A program made the translations under genes and the position numbers. Source: Acanthochromis polyacanthus (taxonomy: Eukaryota; Chordata; Actinopteri; Pomacentridae). From it: a stretch of 64,000 nt of DNA. A model generated the notes under the pieces. The model saw nothing but the letters and a program-made list of their open reading frames with translations, searched no databases and had not been told where the DNA came from. Positions 11,008 to 23,520 of this stretch are shown here, piece by piece (within the stretch, counting starts at the first letter, position 1; each line of letters starts with the position of its first letter). Location: assembly GCF_021347895.1 (NCBI RefSeq), contig NC_067113.1, positions 46,415,474 to 46,479,473 of the forward strand. The letters run 5' to 3'.

Positions 11008-11562
11008 TTAGCCTAGCCCTGCTAGACCCATGTTCTGAAGGCACAAGGGTCTAGGCACGCTCGACAGGGAGGGAGGCGGGCTAAAAGGTTGTCTATCAAA
11101 TCACTCTGCAGCAATTGGGTAGGTATACAACCAATCAGCGCAACGAATAGGCTCCTAGAGCGCCGGAAATCAGAGGATACGGTAGTTCGGTGAAGCCTTA
11201 TTTATACAGTCAATGGGTGAAGCTCAAGTATATGACAGACATGTTAACAGAAAGATTATTAAGAGTCGGTGCTAATGGAGCTCAACGACTGTTGTCGTTT
11301 TTGTTGTCGACCCTGGCAGAGAATTAAATTTGTTGCCGTGGGTTGTCTAGCGCGGCTAGGCTAGTTGTTTCCGGTTGTTTCTGTCAGAATCGTCGCGCCT
11401 CTGTTGTCACTTAGTTACGCCCGCCTTCTGACTCTACACTTCATGGTGATTCGTTTGGCCAGTTTTAGGAGAATCCAGCCTCGAGCCTTATGGAGGGTAA
11501 CTAGACCCACCCTGGCAGAGAATTAAATTCGTTGCTGTGGGTTGTCTAGCGCGGCTAGGCTA
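11008..11562. mobile_element. hAT-like nonautonomous transposon with duplicated right end
   Basis: The left end TTAGCCTAGCCCTGCTAGAC and the reverse complement of the right end (TAGCCTAGCCGCGCTAGAC) are near-identical inverted repeats. An 8-bp direct repeat, ATTTTTAG, lies just outside at 11000-11007 and 11563-11570, the duplication length typical of the hAT superfamily. About 60 bp of the right end (from CCCTGGCAGAGAATTAAATT to GCGGCTAGGCTA) also occur internally at about 11307-11364, so this copy has an extra terminal segment. It contains no transposase frame. Confidence 0.8.
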
Positions 11563-11570
11563 ATTTTTAG

Positions 11571-13664
11571 CACTACAGGCAGTGAAACAGCCCAACAACC
11601 CAGTCATGGTGAAATGAATCATTTTTGTTGTATTTTTAGCTGAAAATTTGAAAGACACATGCTAAGGACATGTCAGACCTTCATTATTTTGTAGATAAGT
11701 GGCAAAATATAGAAATTTTAAAACCGTAGTGTGACTCTGATATCAATTGTCTAGTATAATAAAAACGTAGCTGCAGTAATAAATGACTCATTTTCAGCCT
11801 ATCCATCAATTACAAATATAAAAAAAATAACTATTTCTTCTTCATACTCAAGGTGAACAAATCCTCTAAATCACCCTTTACTTTCTTGGATGTTCAGGAT
11901 GACTAGGGCTCTGATGGTGCCTTGAGCTGATTCTGCATTTTCACCTTCTATTACCTCTATACGTTGGACCTTTCCTGTGGAGGCTGACCGTGGTGACTTC
12001 ACACCTCATGAAGCCAGTCAAGGGTGAACTCAGCACATCATAAACTCCTTCCTACAGAGCTTGGCAGTGTCAAGGAGGAGCCCGTGGTTTTCATAGACAA
12101 GAAGCAGGATATCATGGCCGCATGAAGAATATGCATAAAATTTTACACATTTTTGGGGAGGAGAGCTTCGTGCAAAAAAAAAAAAAAAGAAGATGTGAAG
12201 TGTTTATAGTGTGAGTAATGTTCTCGCTCATGCTTGTTTATTGCTGAGTTTTGGGGAACATTCTGAAGGCGTCTCGTGGTCGTGGTGACATTTTGCGATG
12301 TGTTCCGCAGAGGGAGAAAAGGCCGCGGAGGGCAGTAGAATTTATTGACTGAATTTCACAGTTATAAATGGGTCTTTTACAAGTGACATAAAGAAAATGA
12401 TCTGTTCTCTGCTGAGGCTGTGGAGATCTGTAAACTTGTTCCGTGTACTGCCAGCAGTCATGGCAGCAGTCAGTTGTATTGAATATAGTTTTATTCAATC
12501 GACTATAACTTTGCTCTTTGACAAATACTGTGCATAGAACCAAGGATGGAGGTGTAGTATTTAAAGCACCTGAGTAGTTTCTTGCACAGAAAACCTTACA
12601 TTCTGTCTCTAAATGATATGTTAAATCTCCTTAAGCACAATACGAAGAGCCTATATTTGTAGAGCTGTGTTCACTATCATTGTCTTGTATGTTTTGTAAA
12701 ATATCTTACATTTTATTCAGTTCTGTAGACAGTCTTTGGGGGAATTTCTAGAAGAATAATCGTCTCTAGAGCAAAGCTGTACACAAAGAGACCACTGTCT
12801 ATGCTGCAAAGTGTTACTCAAACAATCCATATCCTTCACAAAACTACCCCAAGGCGTTAATGTCTTTCCTCAGACTGCTGCTGCGCTTTGAAAAGTACAG
12901 TTACATTGCACACGGCAACAGTGAACTGTTTAGAGCACAGGCAATTTCATCTAAAAATCAAGTTTTAAAATGTTACTTTTCTACAAACTTGGAAAGTATT
13001 TTTTAGCAAATAAACAGCTTGCTAGTGCAGTGGTATGACAGTCGAAAGTGACAGTGTCTTTGAATGATGCTCTTGAAAGGAAAGTCAAATGATTGAAGAG
13101 AAGTCATTGAACTCGTTGCTTTTCACGGATGATTTTGTCTCACATGAATAGCAGAACTTGTTCCACACCCTTCCACCCCCTCACCCAAAAAAAAAAACAC
13201 TGTAGTGGAAGGAGAACTCAGATCCATTCATTAAAGGAGAATAATACCACAAAGATACTTCAGCACGCCCTGGTATCATGAAAAGATGTATGAATGACAC
13301 CTCAAATTACTTTACATGTTATCACAATGCATTTCTTTGCTTTTTCATGTGTCATTCCACAACATACCATTTGTTTCACATGTTACCAGCCCATTACATT
13401 CCCAAACGTGATCCAAAAGCTTCTAGTAGATTGTATGCCGTTATCACCAAATAATGGAGCTCTGTTATCACCTCATTCAGTGTTGGTGGAGATGTGATTT
13501 AACGGTTGCAAATAGGAACAAAGGTCCACATTTGGGGATTGAAAGGGTTAGTAGTGATGTACAGACTTTCACCCAGGAGATCTGAGTTCAAGTATAGTAT
13601 AATTGACTTTGCTTTGACTTTGGCTGTCATTCATTGTTTTTCACTGGGGGTTTACCAACAGTTT
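11571..13664. other. Unassigned noncoding DNA
   Basis: No gene is supported. A GC-richer stretch at about 11880-12120 has no continuous frame. A-runs occur at 12175-12188 and about 13187-13197. The 12238-12543 minus-strand frame shows no recognisable domain. Confidence 0.5.
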
Positions 13665-14197
13665 TGTCAGGATTCTGTATTTATTGTGTATTGGTTGTTA
13701 CTTTTTCCTGTTTTTTCCCTTCTGTGTCCTGGTCTCTTGGTCTCCCTCTGTCTGTTGCTTTCTGTTTTCTTGGTTCTCGGTCACTGATTGCTGTCACCTG
13801 ACACAATCAGTTCAGATTCATCTCACCTGTGTTCCCCCTCTGTATTTAAGCCCGGTCATTGTGTTCAGTGTCGCTGGCTCATCTTGTCTTGGACTCACCC
13901 CGTTTCCATCTCCGTTCCCCTTTTTCCCCTGGATTATCTGCTCACAGGATTACTCTGCTTTTCCCCCGTTTTTGGATACATTTCTGGACTCAATGATTTT
14001 CATCTGGCCTTTAGTTTGTTCTTGTGTTGTGAGTATTTTCCTTGGTTCTGTAGTTTGCTGCTGTTTAGTTTATAGAAGCCATCTCAGTCTTGTTTTCAGT
14101 TAGCCGTTGTTTTATTTAAATAAATCTTTTTTCAGAAAATAAGGCCGACTGTCTATCGTGTCTGCATTTGGGTTCTCCACACGCCACAGCCCTGACA
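13665..14197 (+). mobile_element. Solo LTR of a retrotransposon
   Basis: The 533-bp block starts TGTCAGG and ends CCTGACA, the TG...CA inverted ends expected of an LTR. It is bracketed by a perfect 5-bp target duplication, AGTTT, at 13660-13664 and 14198-14202. On the plus strand it has a TATTTAAG promoter-like box at 13843-13850 and an AATAAA polyadenylation signal at 14119-14124, in the order U3-R needs. There is no internal region, no primer-binding site and no second LTR, so it is a product of LTR-LTR recombination. The parent (Gypsy-type or endogenous retrovirus-like) cannot be told from the LTR alone. Confidence 0.88.
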
Positions 14198-14202
14198 AGT
14201 TT

Positions 14203-14990
14203 GTGTTTGGTTAAGTTTATATTCTCTGCACAAAGTCAAAGACATCGCCAATGGGTGTTAGTTTGCCCCTTGTCTCCACTTCTATGTGTGATATTCATTG
14301 ATAGGATTTGCTTTTTGTGGATGACCTGGCTTCATCAAGCCATGAACTCTAAGCATAAAGTGGCCAGGATGAGTCAACACCTCCAGGTCTGAGGTCATGC
14401 TACTCTGCCAGAAACCAATGGAGTTTTCCCACCAGGTTGGTGGTGAGTTTCTTTCCCAAAAGGAGCTTAAGTATTATGGGAACCTTTCCAAGAGGAATGA
14501 GAAAATGGAGTGTACAGGATGCAGCAGTAATGCAGGGGTTGTACCGGTTATATGATGATGGTGAAGAGGGTGCAGAATAAGAAGACAAAGCTCTTAGTTA
14601 ATTAGATGATGTATGTTCCAGTCGTCACCAATGGTCTTGATTTCTGAGTAGTGAAAGAAATAATGAGGTTGTGGAAAGAAGCAGCTAAAATTAGTTTCCT
14701 TTGTGGGCTTAAGCCTTAGCAGTCGGGTGAGGGGTGTAGACAGCCGGTGGAACCTAGAAGTGAAGTAGATGCTACTTCGCATGAAAAGAAGCCAGCTGAG
14801 TCGGTTCGGATGTCTGATTAGGATGCCTCTGGGTTCATCTAAGTGAGTCCAGATCCCTGTGTAGACCTAGGTCTTGCTGGAGGAATTGCATATCTTATCT
14901 GGCCTGGTATCTCCTTGGGATCACAGAGGAAGACCAGAAAAGTATTGCGATGGAGGGGGACATCTGGAATCTTAGCCAGCTGCCACTATC
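14203..14990 (+). mobile_element. Decayed LINE reverse transcriptase 3' portion
   Basis: A broken frame carries the reverse-transcriptase catalytic box, LLFVDDL, with FVDD encoded at 14314-14325. A run around 14450-14590 (KRSLSIMGTFPRG, MRKWSVQDAAVMQ) and a C-terminal patch near 14890-14960 (YLAWYLLGITEEDQ) have the order and texture of Rex1/L2-type fish LINEs after the catalytic site. Many stops and shifts show it is dead. The 5' part is missing; the solo LTR abuts it on the left. Clade assignment is from memory. Confidence 0.7.
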
Positions 14991-17285
14991 TCCCAAATGG
15001 AAAAATACCGATGGACAAATGGTTTGCATTAGAAGACAACCTATCGCTACGTGTACCACATCTTACAAAGTTTTGCCTCCACTGGGAGTATGTATTAGGA
15101 TGATATACATTGATGATGACCATACATTAGGCTTATAATGTTCCAATTGGGTGACCATGCAGGCCTGATAAATGATTCTCTTTTCCTACCTCATTAAACT
15201 GATCATGTCAGTTTAATGCTGCTGTGAACTGCTGAAAATGTGTAGCTATAATACAAAAGTCTGGGCGATCGTGATATTGTATTCTGGTGATGGACAGCTC
15301 ATTGATGGCAATAATAAAGCTGTTGCATAGAATGTTCAATAGTTTCATTTTAATGTATTTGATGCAACCTCCATTTGAAAGTCAACGCACAGAACAAAAA
15401 TGCAAAGTTCAGTTGCATGAACAGTCTCCATCCGTTCTCCCTCCGTAGTCCATAAACAGCCGATCATACCTTGATAATGGAGTCGCTTGGCCCTCCGTCG
15501 CTCTCCCAGTTGGCTTTCATCCAGGTCTCCCGAGGCTTTTAGTCCGTGGCCACTGTGGCCTCTTATAACCCGTAGACATCCCCTAGTGGAGGCTGTGGCC
15601 AGTGGGAACTGGCTTCATGGTAAAAAAGCACCCATGAACCAGTGTCTAACGCCACCTTCACCTAAGTAACTCTGTCCCAAGGTCTGATGGACTTAAGGGT
15701 GCACATGGAGGCTGGTGCAGGGTTTAAATGTGAAATCATTTCTTCATCCTTATTTATGTGTGCAAGTTTATTTAGTTGTATGTTTTTTTTCTTCTTTAGA
15801 AATAATTGAAAATGATCAATATTCATCAGTATCGACTCCAGTAAAACATTGTGTATTATCCGCTTTTCAACTACATCGCTTAGCACTGTTCCTGATATGA
15901 CACATTACATGACATCATATTTTTCTGCACTAGTAACTAAGTTTAAATTAAAAAGTAGTTGATGAACATTTTCCTGTGTTGATAAGGTTGATGTGCGTGT
16001 ATGGCTGTGTAAACATTAAACCTGTATGATTATTCTGTTTTAAGTGCTGCCTTCTGTAACCTGTAAGCTCATCAAGCTGTTTTTTTAATTGATTAGTTCT
16101 GTAGTGCAATAAACATGCAGTGTTTTGTCATATTTTCACTGACAGGGATCACATGTGTGGGCGACACTGTCACAGCTTGTTTTTTTCTGTTTGTGACGTG
16201 TGACTTCCTGTCTTTGACACTACTTCTTTGTCTGGTTTAACTAGTGTTGCTGCTTCTGCTCTCTACCCTTCATTTAAAGCAAATCATCTCCTGTACAAAG
16301 AGGGCTGTTTTTTTCCCAAGAACCTGTCAGACACTGATTGTTTAGAAGAGCAAGTATAAAAGCTTTATACAGTGTAATGAGTCACTTTGCTGTGCTATTT
16401 CAATCAGCAATGGAAATCAGGAAAATGGAAATCTGATGTAAAATACTGCAACGCTCAGTTCTAATTAATCAATATTCTGCTGTGCTGGAGGCCTGCTGGG
16501 GGTCACATCAGTCACATTCCCTTGATGCCATTCTTAGCTATGATTCTAAATCTATTTCCAGCTAATCACACCCACTACAATAGCACTGACGTCAGACATT
16601 AGCCCTCATGGGTTCTTCTTTAAATAATAGTTAAGACTCGGAGCGCAGGTTTGAGCTCACTGTGTCTCTCTGTCTAAGTCAGGACAGGCAAACTGTGCTT
16701 CAGTTAAAGCCCTACAGAAATGACAAACCTGAAAGTGCTTCAGACTCCAAACCTCAGGTCTGAAAATTCGCATTTTATGCTTTTTATTCTTTTGATATTT
16801 GCCTTGCATGTGCTAGGAATGAAAAGAAACAGATATATGTATCTCAGGTCTGTTTTATTGTTTCTTTTTTTTCCTCCTTTCCGCATCATGCTGTGTCTGA
16901 TTAAATTAAACCTAGTGTCCTTTAAAAACATCTGAGAGAGAAATGTATTTTCTGCCTTGTAATTATACGTGCATGATATCCCCTCAAATGGTGGCGATAA
17001 ATGAATTCAAAAACAGCACGCTATGCATGATACTATGCATAATCTATTGGGAATAATGAAAAGATCTTATCCTATGTAAATAAACACATAATGAGATGCA
17101 TAGGTTAGAAAATAGACCCATCTTCTTTACCTCCTGTAATCATGAAATAGATAAAAATCACATATGAAAATGAAAGTTTTAAAAGTAAAATGAGGATGCT
17201 TTAATAAACAAAGCCATGGATTTATACTTCTCATTTTACTTCAAAGTGTGATAAAGAGCCAAAAAGTATATGATGTTTCGTGTGA
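14991..17285. other. Unassigned noncoding DNA
   Basis: No gene is supported. A GC-richer patch at 15480-15660 has a 60-codon frame without recognisable motif. A 9-bp inverted repeat (TTAAACTGA, 5-nt loop) lies near 15193-15215. Confidence 0.5.
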
Positions 17286-17540
17286 GCATGATCACATTTT
17301 TGAATTTTTCATGCATCTTGGCAAACTTGTCACACTTCTTCTGTGGATGTAGGATGTCAGATTTACTTGTATGTCTTCATGTAGTTGCAAAGTGACTTGA
17401 TGTTGAGATCCAGGCTCTAGAGGCCGCACCATCTGTTGCAGTACTTCTTGTTGCTGCAGCCATTGAGGATAGTTTTTATGGCCCACACTGTATGCTTGGG
17501 GTTGTTCTCGTAATGCAAAATTGCAATTCTGTGATTGTAT
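17286..17540 (-). mobile_element. Tc1/mariner transposase fragment
   Basis: Read on the minus strand, the block contains degraded pieces of the transposase C-terminal catalytic region. These include a remnant of the PKH motif, a segment resembling QSPDLN (here SLDLNI) and then NYMKTYK, the counterpart of the family's DYMKRQK. The order and spacing match fish Tc1-like elements. No inverted repeats are recognised and the frame is broken, so this is an old fragment. Confidence 0.6.
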
Positions 17541-18889
17541 TAGCTTGATTGAAAAGAATCAAAACATCAAATGTTCATAACACCTTTCCACGCTATATCC
17601 ATGCGTCAGTTTGCTTTATGTTCCCAGGCAATGCAAGCGCACACGTCTGTTGATGAAATGGACCCGCGGTGAACATGCAGCATCCCTCACTGAGTCATGC
17701 CACAAGATGTGATGACCTACTTCACATTAAAAGCCTATGTGGCTGTTGTGCGGCAGGCCAATTTAAAATGATGGCAGAGGAACAGAGAGCGACAAGGAGC
17801 AAAAGAATGAGCAAGAGAGCGAGAGACGTGTCATTTTAGCTCAACAGACCTTGTTCTTCTAAAGCAGTCAAAAATGCTTCAGTTGCGCCCACACACCTCT
17901 CTGAACCTCCTACACGCACACACAGACACAAACACACTTCACAGCCTGAAGCACGATCTCTAAGTGTGGTCAAAAAAATAAATTATATATATATACACAA
18001 GCCTGGAGAGTACTTCAAGTGTTAATCAATATGCAGGAGATTTTAGATTTGAAGTGAAACTGCTTCAAAAACTCATTGGAGAGGTCTATTTGTCAGTGAA
18101 TTGAGTGTTTGGTAAGCCCCGCTGCTTTGTCTGGTGAGATTTTCCTCCTTACAAGATGGCGCCTCAGTCATTCAGATGAAAGTTGCTCAGCGGTGCAAGC
18201 ATGCGTGTTCTGCATGCTTCCGTAAATTTGAGCCCACTGAGTGAGTGTATTAGCGTTGTTCTCAGTGGAGACCATAGAAAACATGGAGGATTTCTGTTGG
18301 CTTCCTGCATACATGTATGAACTTAAATTCAATAATCATACAGCACCTTCAAGACTTTGCAAAATGCTGCTGGACCAAATGGATAAAAATCTAATAAAAA
18401 CCGCCATCTTGTACAGCGTTTTATGGGCCAATGTGCATCACACGATGAATACAAAAGTGCAGAAACTCAGACTGACCAATGTGCCAAAATAACTCGCACC
18501 GGTGTGGGGATCAGGTGCACCGTGGAGCATAAGTCTCCTGGGTTTTGGAAGTGCTCAGATTACACAATAACTGCAGTCACATAGAGAAAAAAATCACCTA
18601 AATATATGCTTCATGTCACAGCTGTCCTCATAGACAGCCAGCAGAGGAGATGGTTCTATTGATTAACACAGAGTTGTTCCATTTAGCGTATGTGACTGAA
18701 ATATGCCACTTCCTGTGCAACCTGTTTCCTCAAAATTACATTTCTACACATCTGAATTGCATTTCCCTTTATGTTTCGAAAGGATTTTGATTTCAAATTA
18801 TTGCGACAAGAAGACTACGGTTCTCAAAATGAAGTGTCTGATTTCTGCCATTGTTAACTTTCCCCTTTCACCTGCTTTCTGGGTCTGTT

Positions 18890-19020
18890 AGGCTCCAAAA
18901 CTACACGGTCAGATTTAGAAAAATGTCACACTTTGTTTGAGTCTTTCATATGTTAGAGGCTTGGCTACATTTAAGCACCAAAATTACTTGATCAGGGTCA
19001 GAAAAAAATGTCACGGTTCG
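18890..19020 (+). repeat. Fragment of a dispersed fish repeat sharing motifs with 47256-47475
   Basis: The run TTAAGCACCAAAATTACTTG, followed by a GGTCAGAAAAAAATG-like run and GGTTCGGG, resembles a dispersed teleost repeat I recall, built on 'TTTAGGCACCAAAACTACTTGG'-type words. A related run appears in reverse orientation at about 47265-47325. The full extent and the family are not established. Confidence 0.4.
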
Positions 19021-20750
19021 GGTCTAATATCACCATTTCACAGCATGTTTTAAGCTTGTTTTCCGTTTTCTGGGTTACTAGTGTGACAAGGAGCAACAGT
19101 GAGGCAGTGAAATAAATAGCAAAGATGTGTGGATTAAAAACAAAGGTAATCTAGCAGAAAATACATTTCCCCCCAGACATAATTGAAAATGCAGATTAGT
19201 TGTATAGAAACATAGTTTTGTTTAGGCTGGGTTGTTGTGCGTTGTGCTGTTTCTTTTAACTTAACATAACATATATACTCATATATACAAAACAATATGT
19301 TTCACTATTAATGTTTCAAGTAGGGCTGAAAATGTTATGATCAAATGTTTCATTTTGTTTGATTTTGATAATTTTTAATGAAACCCAGGACAAAAAGTGG
19401 TTTCATTTGAGTTTTAACCAATTTATCAAGGTAGACAGATAATGTTTTTAATTGGAAAAACAACAGAAAGAATTAAATTTACACACAATCTAACATGAAG
19501 TCTGTTAGCCCTCAGAGCAGGCTGCACAGCCCACAAAGCCCATCTTGCACAGTTCCCTGCATCCCCAGCTCCATTAACCCCTTGATGGCTGAATTTGTTT
19601 AGTAATTGTATGTGCTTTTGCTTTCTAGCTGATGCTAAAATAAGTGGAGATTGTTAGTTTGTCTATTACACAGAGATCAGATATATAATAATAATAACAG
19701 ATATATAATAATTAGGTCCCACTGAGACCGGTCCTATGAGAAACCAGTGCTTGCAAAAGGTTCCGAGGTACGCATTGAATATGCACAAACCAGCGCTGGG
19801 AGAATGGATACGCTACCTCGGCTGCAGTCTGAATGAAAGTGGTATGATGCGAATTCGCGACAATAGGCGTCAAGGGCTTATGGGAGAATGCTTGAAATTT
19901 GTTTATGCAACCAAACTGTGCCTTTTTAATGAGCTTCCATGGTGGTTTGCTTCTCAGTGAAACTATCAAACGTTTTATCAAACACTCTACTTATTGCTTG
20001 AGCTGAAGCATCTATCACCAGTACATTAGACTATTACGTATCGTCCGACTGAAGGCTTTTAGCACGAGAACGAACCAATATTAGTGGCAAATCTGGTGGT
20101 GATGTAATTTTGGGTAACTTGGGCTGAGGTTGTCATAAGGAGGATACTTCCTCAAAACCAATAACAGGCAGGATCTAGAGGCTAGGGATAGACAAATTTG
20201 TTTGTCTTTATATAATCTAAACTGATTCATGTAGCAATAGTTAGATAATATGCTAACTCCAGAGCTTGAGTAGATGACAGACACCATCTTTCAAACTCTG
20301 ATCTGTCGTCCATACATGCAGTTATTAAGATATAATTTCACAATACCTGTTTCTGGTGTAGTTTAGCAATTAGGAAACAGTTAACCTCTGTGCAGAACAA
20401 TTTTTTATTTTTTATTTTTTAAAAAGGATGCCTGTACTGTAATGAACGATGGTGTCAGCAGGTCAACTTGGTCACGAGTTCATTTCACTCAACCTCTCTG
20501 ATAGGCCTCGGTGGATGCTGGGGTGCCCTTGTCAAAAAAAGATAGCACCTCACAAGCAACAACTTAATGCCCTACCATAATCCCCATGTTTTGTGCTCAA
20601 AGGAGAGCTAACATTTGTATTCCTCATCATCCTCACTGTGCTGCTCTTACTCCTAAGCCCTGTCTACAACGGAGCAAAGTTTTTGTCTTTTCACCGTGAG
20701 AGAGCTGAGGCAGAGGAATATTGCCTGAGGATGTTTCATATCCCCACAGC

Positions 20751-21010
20751 CCTGACTGCACACTCTTTGCTCTCTGCTCCCTCCTTCATCTCATTTTCTT
20801 AATCAGTCATCTTTGCGCTCCATCTTACTATATCTCCCCCCTTTTCCTCCCGCTTTGTCTCTCAGAGAATAACCTCTCTCTTTTCTCGCTCTGCAGTTTC
20901 CCCTCTATCCCCATCTCTAATTCTTTTAACTTCTCTCGCCTCTCTCCACGCATATCTTTCCCTCTCCTTTGCTATCTCTTTTTTGGCCTTTTTTCCCTCT
21001 CCTCTCCCTC
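20751..21010. repeat. Pyrimidine-rich (CT) low-complexity tract
   Basis: The plus strand is dominated by C and T (TCTCTC, CCTCTCC, TTTTC units) for about 260 bp. Open frames running through it are composition artefacts rich in Leu, Ser, Pro and Phe. A purine-rich complement follows at about 21150-21270. Confidence 0.7.
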
Positions 21011-21984
21011 CTCGCCTATCTTGGCAAATGTGCAGGCAGGTCTCTGTGTGCTTTGTGGGCGTCCCCTCTTCCTGTCAGCCCAGCAGAGGAAGAGGCAGCA
21101 CTGTCACCGTGGACAGGCTCCAGGGAAGACGAGCCACAGCAAGTGAAAGTTACAGAGATGGGAAGGGGAGGGGAAAGGAAAAAACATGACACGGAGGAGG
21201 TGTACAGATGACAAGTCCCTTCATTGGAGAGTTTTGTGAAGCTGCAAAAAGAGGGAGAGGAGGGAGAGAAGGGGACACTAGCTTTTTTTTTCTGAGTAGA
21301 AACAGCTCAGGGATGGAACTTGTCCGTTTCTCCTCACTGGTCGGCGGTTCTGTAAGCACTCCTCCAATAAACCAGCACAATGCGGCGGGCAGATGTTGCT
21401 CACATCCTACTTGATGGCTGAACGCATAATTTGCTTGTTGTTTAGATAAACCGAATCTTACCCATCAGTTGAAGGGCATACGACCTCATGCTACGTGAAT
21501 TTATCAAAGCAGAGACAAAGGTTTGCTCCTGCAGAGACGTGTGCATTCGCTTCACGGCTCATGGTTTGTTCATGAGTGGGTTTGTGTGTGCGCTAAAGCC
21601 CCATAAGGCTAATGTTTTGGTACATTAAATCGCAGCATGACTACTGAATTATTGACTTACAGCGCTCTGCCGCTGGTTTTACATTAATGTTTAAGTCTGC
21701 ATGTATGTTTAAGTGAATTACAAGGTTGGGTAATACACTTTTCTTCTTGCTTGATATTTTACAGTTGTGGCTGTAAACGTATTTTTCATGCAAGGTTGTG
21801 CGCAGAGAAATTATTACGGTCTTTACATTCGCGGTTTTAATCAGATAGTTTGGAGAGTTGCAACACGGTCATCCTACCTTCTTACCAAGTGTTTGGTTGC
21901 CTACTTGTCGTATCCCATTCTATCACACTACTTCTCAACATTTCTTACATATGTTATTAAAATCTCACTTCTTTTACTTTGTTA

Positions 21985-22355
21985 CATGTCCATATGGTGT
22001 TTCTTTAAGCTAGAGGTCATATGATGAGAGAAATAAACAGTCAAAATTGCATTAACTGAGCATTTCCACCTCCAAATTGGGGTGTATTCAGAGTTTCATA
22101 TGTCACAGATGTAAGAAACCATTCCTGTCTGTAACATTATTCCTCTTCAGAATTGAATTCAGGTTTGAACATGTATGGCAATTAACATGTACATTTGTTA
22201 TTTTTTTAAGGTTGAGGTCATATCATCAGCAAAACAAGCAGTTAGCACTGCATTAGCTGAGCATTTCCACCTTGGAAATGCAGTGTACCACTGACAAAAA
22301 CAGATTCAGACTTTTTGGGTTGCATGTATGACAGATCTAAGAAACCAATACTGTC
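21985..22355 (+). repeat. Imperfect local tandem duplication, two copies
   Basis: A segment reading ACATGTCCAT, then TTTCTTTAAGCTAGAGGTCA, then TGAGCATTTCCACCT, then AGATGTAAGAAACCA (about 21985-22130) recurs about 200 bp later as ACATGTACAT, TTTTAAGGTTGAGGTCA, TGAGCATTTCCACCT and AGATCTAAGAAACCA (about 22187-22350). Order and spacing are kept but many bases differ, so the duplication is old. No coding potential is seen. Confidence 0.65.
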
Positions 22356-23520
22356 AGCTTGCGGGGTGGAACTATCAGTTTGAAGTTCGAACGCATATGC
22401 TTGAATGACATTGTGTTGCTCAGAGTAGTTTAAAAGGTGACTGACTAGAGTTGTAGGTATGCTGATGAGGTCAAGCTACAAGGAATGGGGAGGATATATG
22501 AAGATATAAGTGATCACTTTATACATCTCCACATTCTAAAAGAAAGCAATGTTGTACAGTTATATCCAAGTCATTTTAAAGCACTAAGGGATTGTTGTCA
22601 TGTGAAGAAAACATTTAAATATGGAACTCTGATGCACAGAGATGAGTTATTAGGGGTTTAATCAATAAAAGTGATTTTAAGACTACTGTAGTTGCCTTGC
22701 ATAAGTGTTACAGAAAGTGAGGATTTAGAAATAATTGGACAAAATGTTGTCAGTCATCCTTTATTGATGTTCCAAAAAGATTACACAACATTAGTGCAAC
22801 AATAGCCTGACCCAGAGACATGCTAATTTGTATGTTTTCAACCCGAATTTCTCATCTTCTGCATCATGTTGAATAGTCTGACTCACCAGATGATGTCAGT
22901 CAGTCATTCCTCCTTCCTCTGTCTGTGTGTCACAGTTTTCTTCACAATGAGAAACAACAACAATGACCTCTGAGCAGCAACCTTTTATTTTCATGACAGC
23001 ACTTATCGCCCTGCATGCAAATGTTCCAACACAACAATACTTGCCATCACTTTTTTAGTGAACACTGAAGCTGCATCCTTTGCATAGTCTCATGCATGAC
23101 AACTTTGATCTGTTTAGAGTAATTCCAACAAACCACAGGGGTATTTTTAACCCCTAAAAAAGAATGATAGTGTGGTGAAGCCAGACTATGGATTGGCAAA
23201 GCTAGACTCTATGTTGAATGACCCTGATCCAGAGAGGCAACTTTTTCAATGTACAACTTCAAACCCTGCAAATTGGGAAAGAAGTTATGTGGTTGTTGCT
23301 GTTTGAACAGTGGCTTCAGGGCAAACAGGTCCAAAGAAACTACGACTGGTTGAAACTTAAATGTGGTTTGGCCTCAAAAACACTTCTCAAAAGACACGGT
23401 AATTGAGAAATCTAATCCTGGCTTTAAAAGTGTTGATGCAGTAGCAGAAGCTTCAGGACTCACAGTGTGTACTTTTCTTTTCATAGCTCATTCTAAAATA
23501 TTTCACAAGTGATCTTAAAG
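22356..23520. other. Unassigned noncoding DNA
   Basis: No genes, no clear inverted repeats, no recognised families. Confidence 0.6.

Larger units (their letters stand above)
17541..21984. other. Mostly unassigned noncoding DNA
   Basis: No gene is supported. Contents worth noting are a CA-rich patch at 17885-17945, a paired inverted CAAGATGGCG motif at about 18153 and 18405, a repeat-family motif at 18890-19020 (separate entry) and a pyrimidine-rich tract at 20751-21010 (separate entry). The short frames at 19712-19981 overlap on both strands. Confidence 0.5.

Noticed and set aside
13506..14103. Hydrophobic 93- to 139-codon frames as small membrane proteins
   Set aside because: They lie within a T-rich solo LTR and are explained by its composition.
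20593..21146. Membrane protein, from hydrophobic 141- and 69-codon frames
   Set aside because: The Leu/Ser/Phe/Pro content is an artefact of a pyrimidine-rich tract, and several frames are open at once for the same reason.
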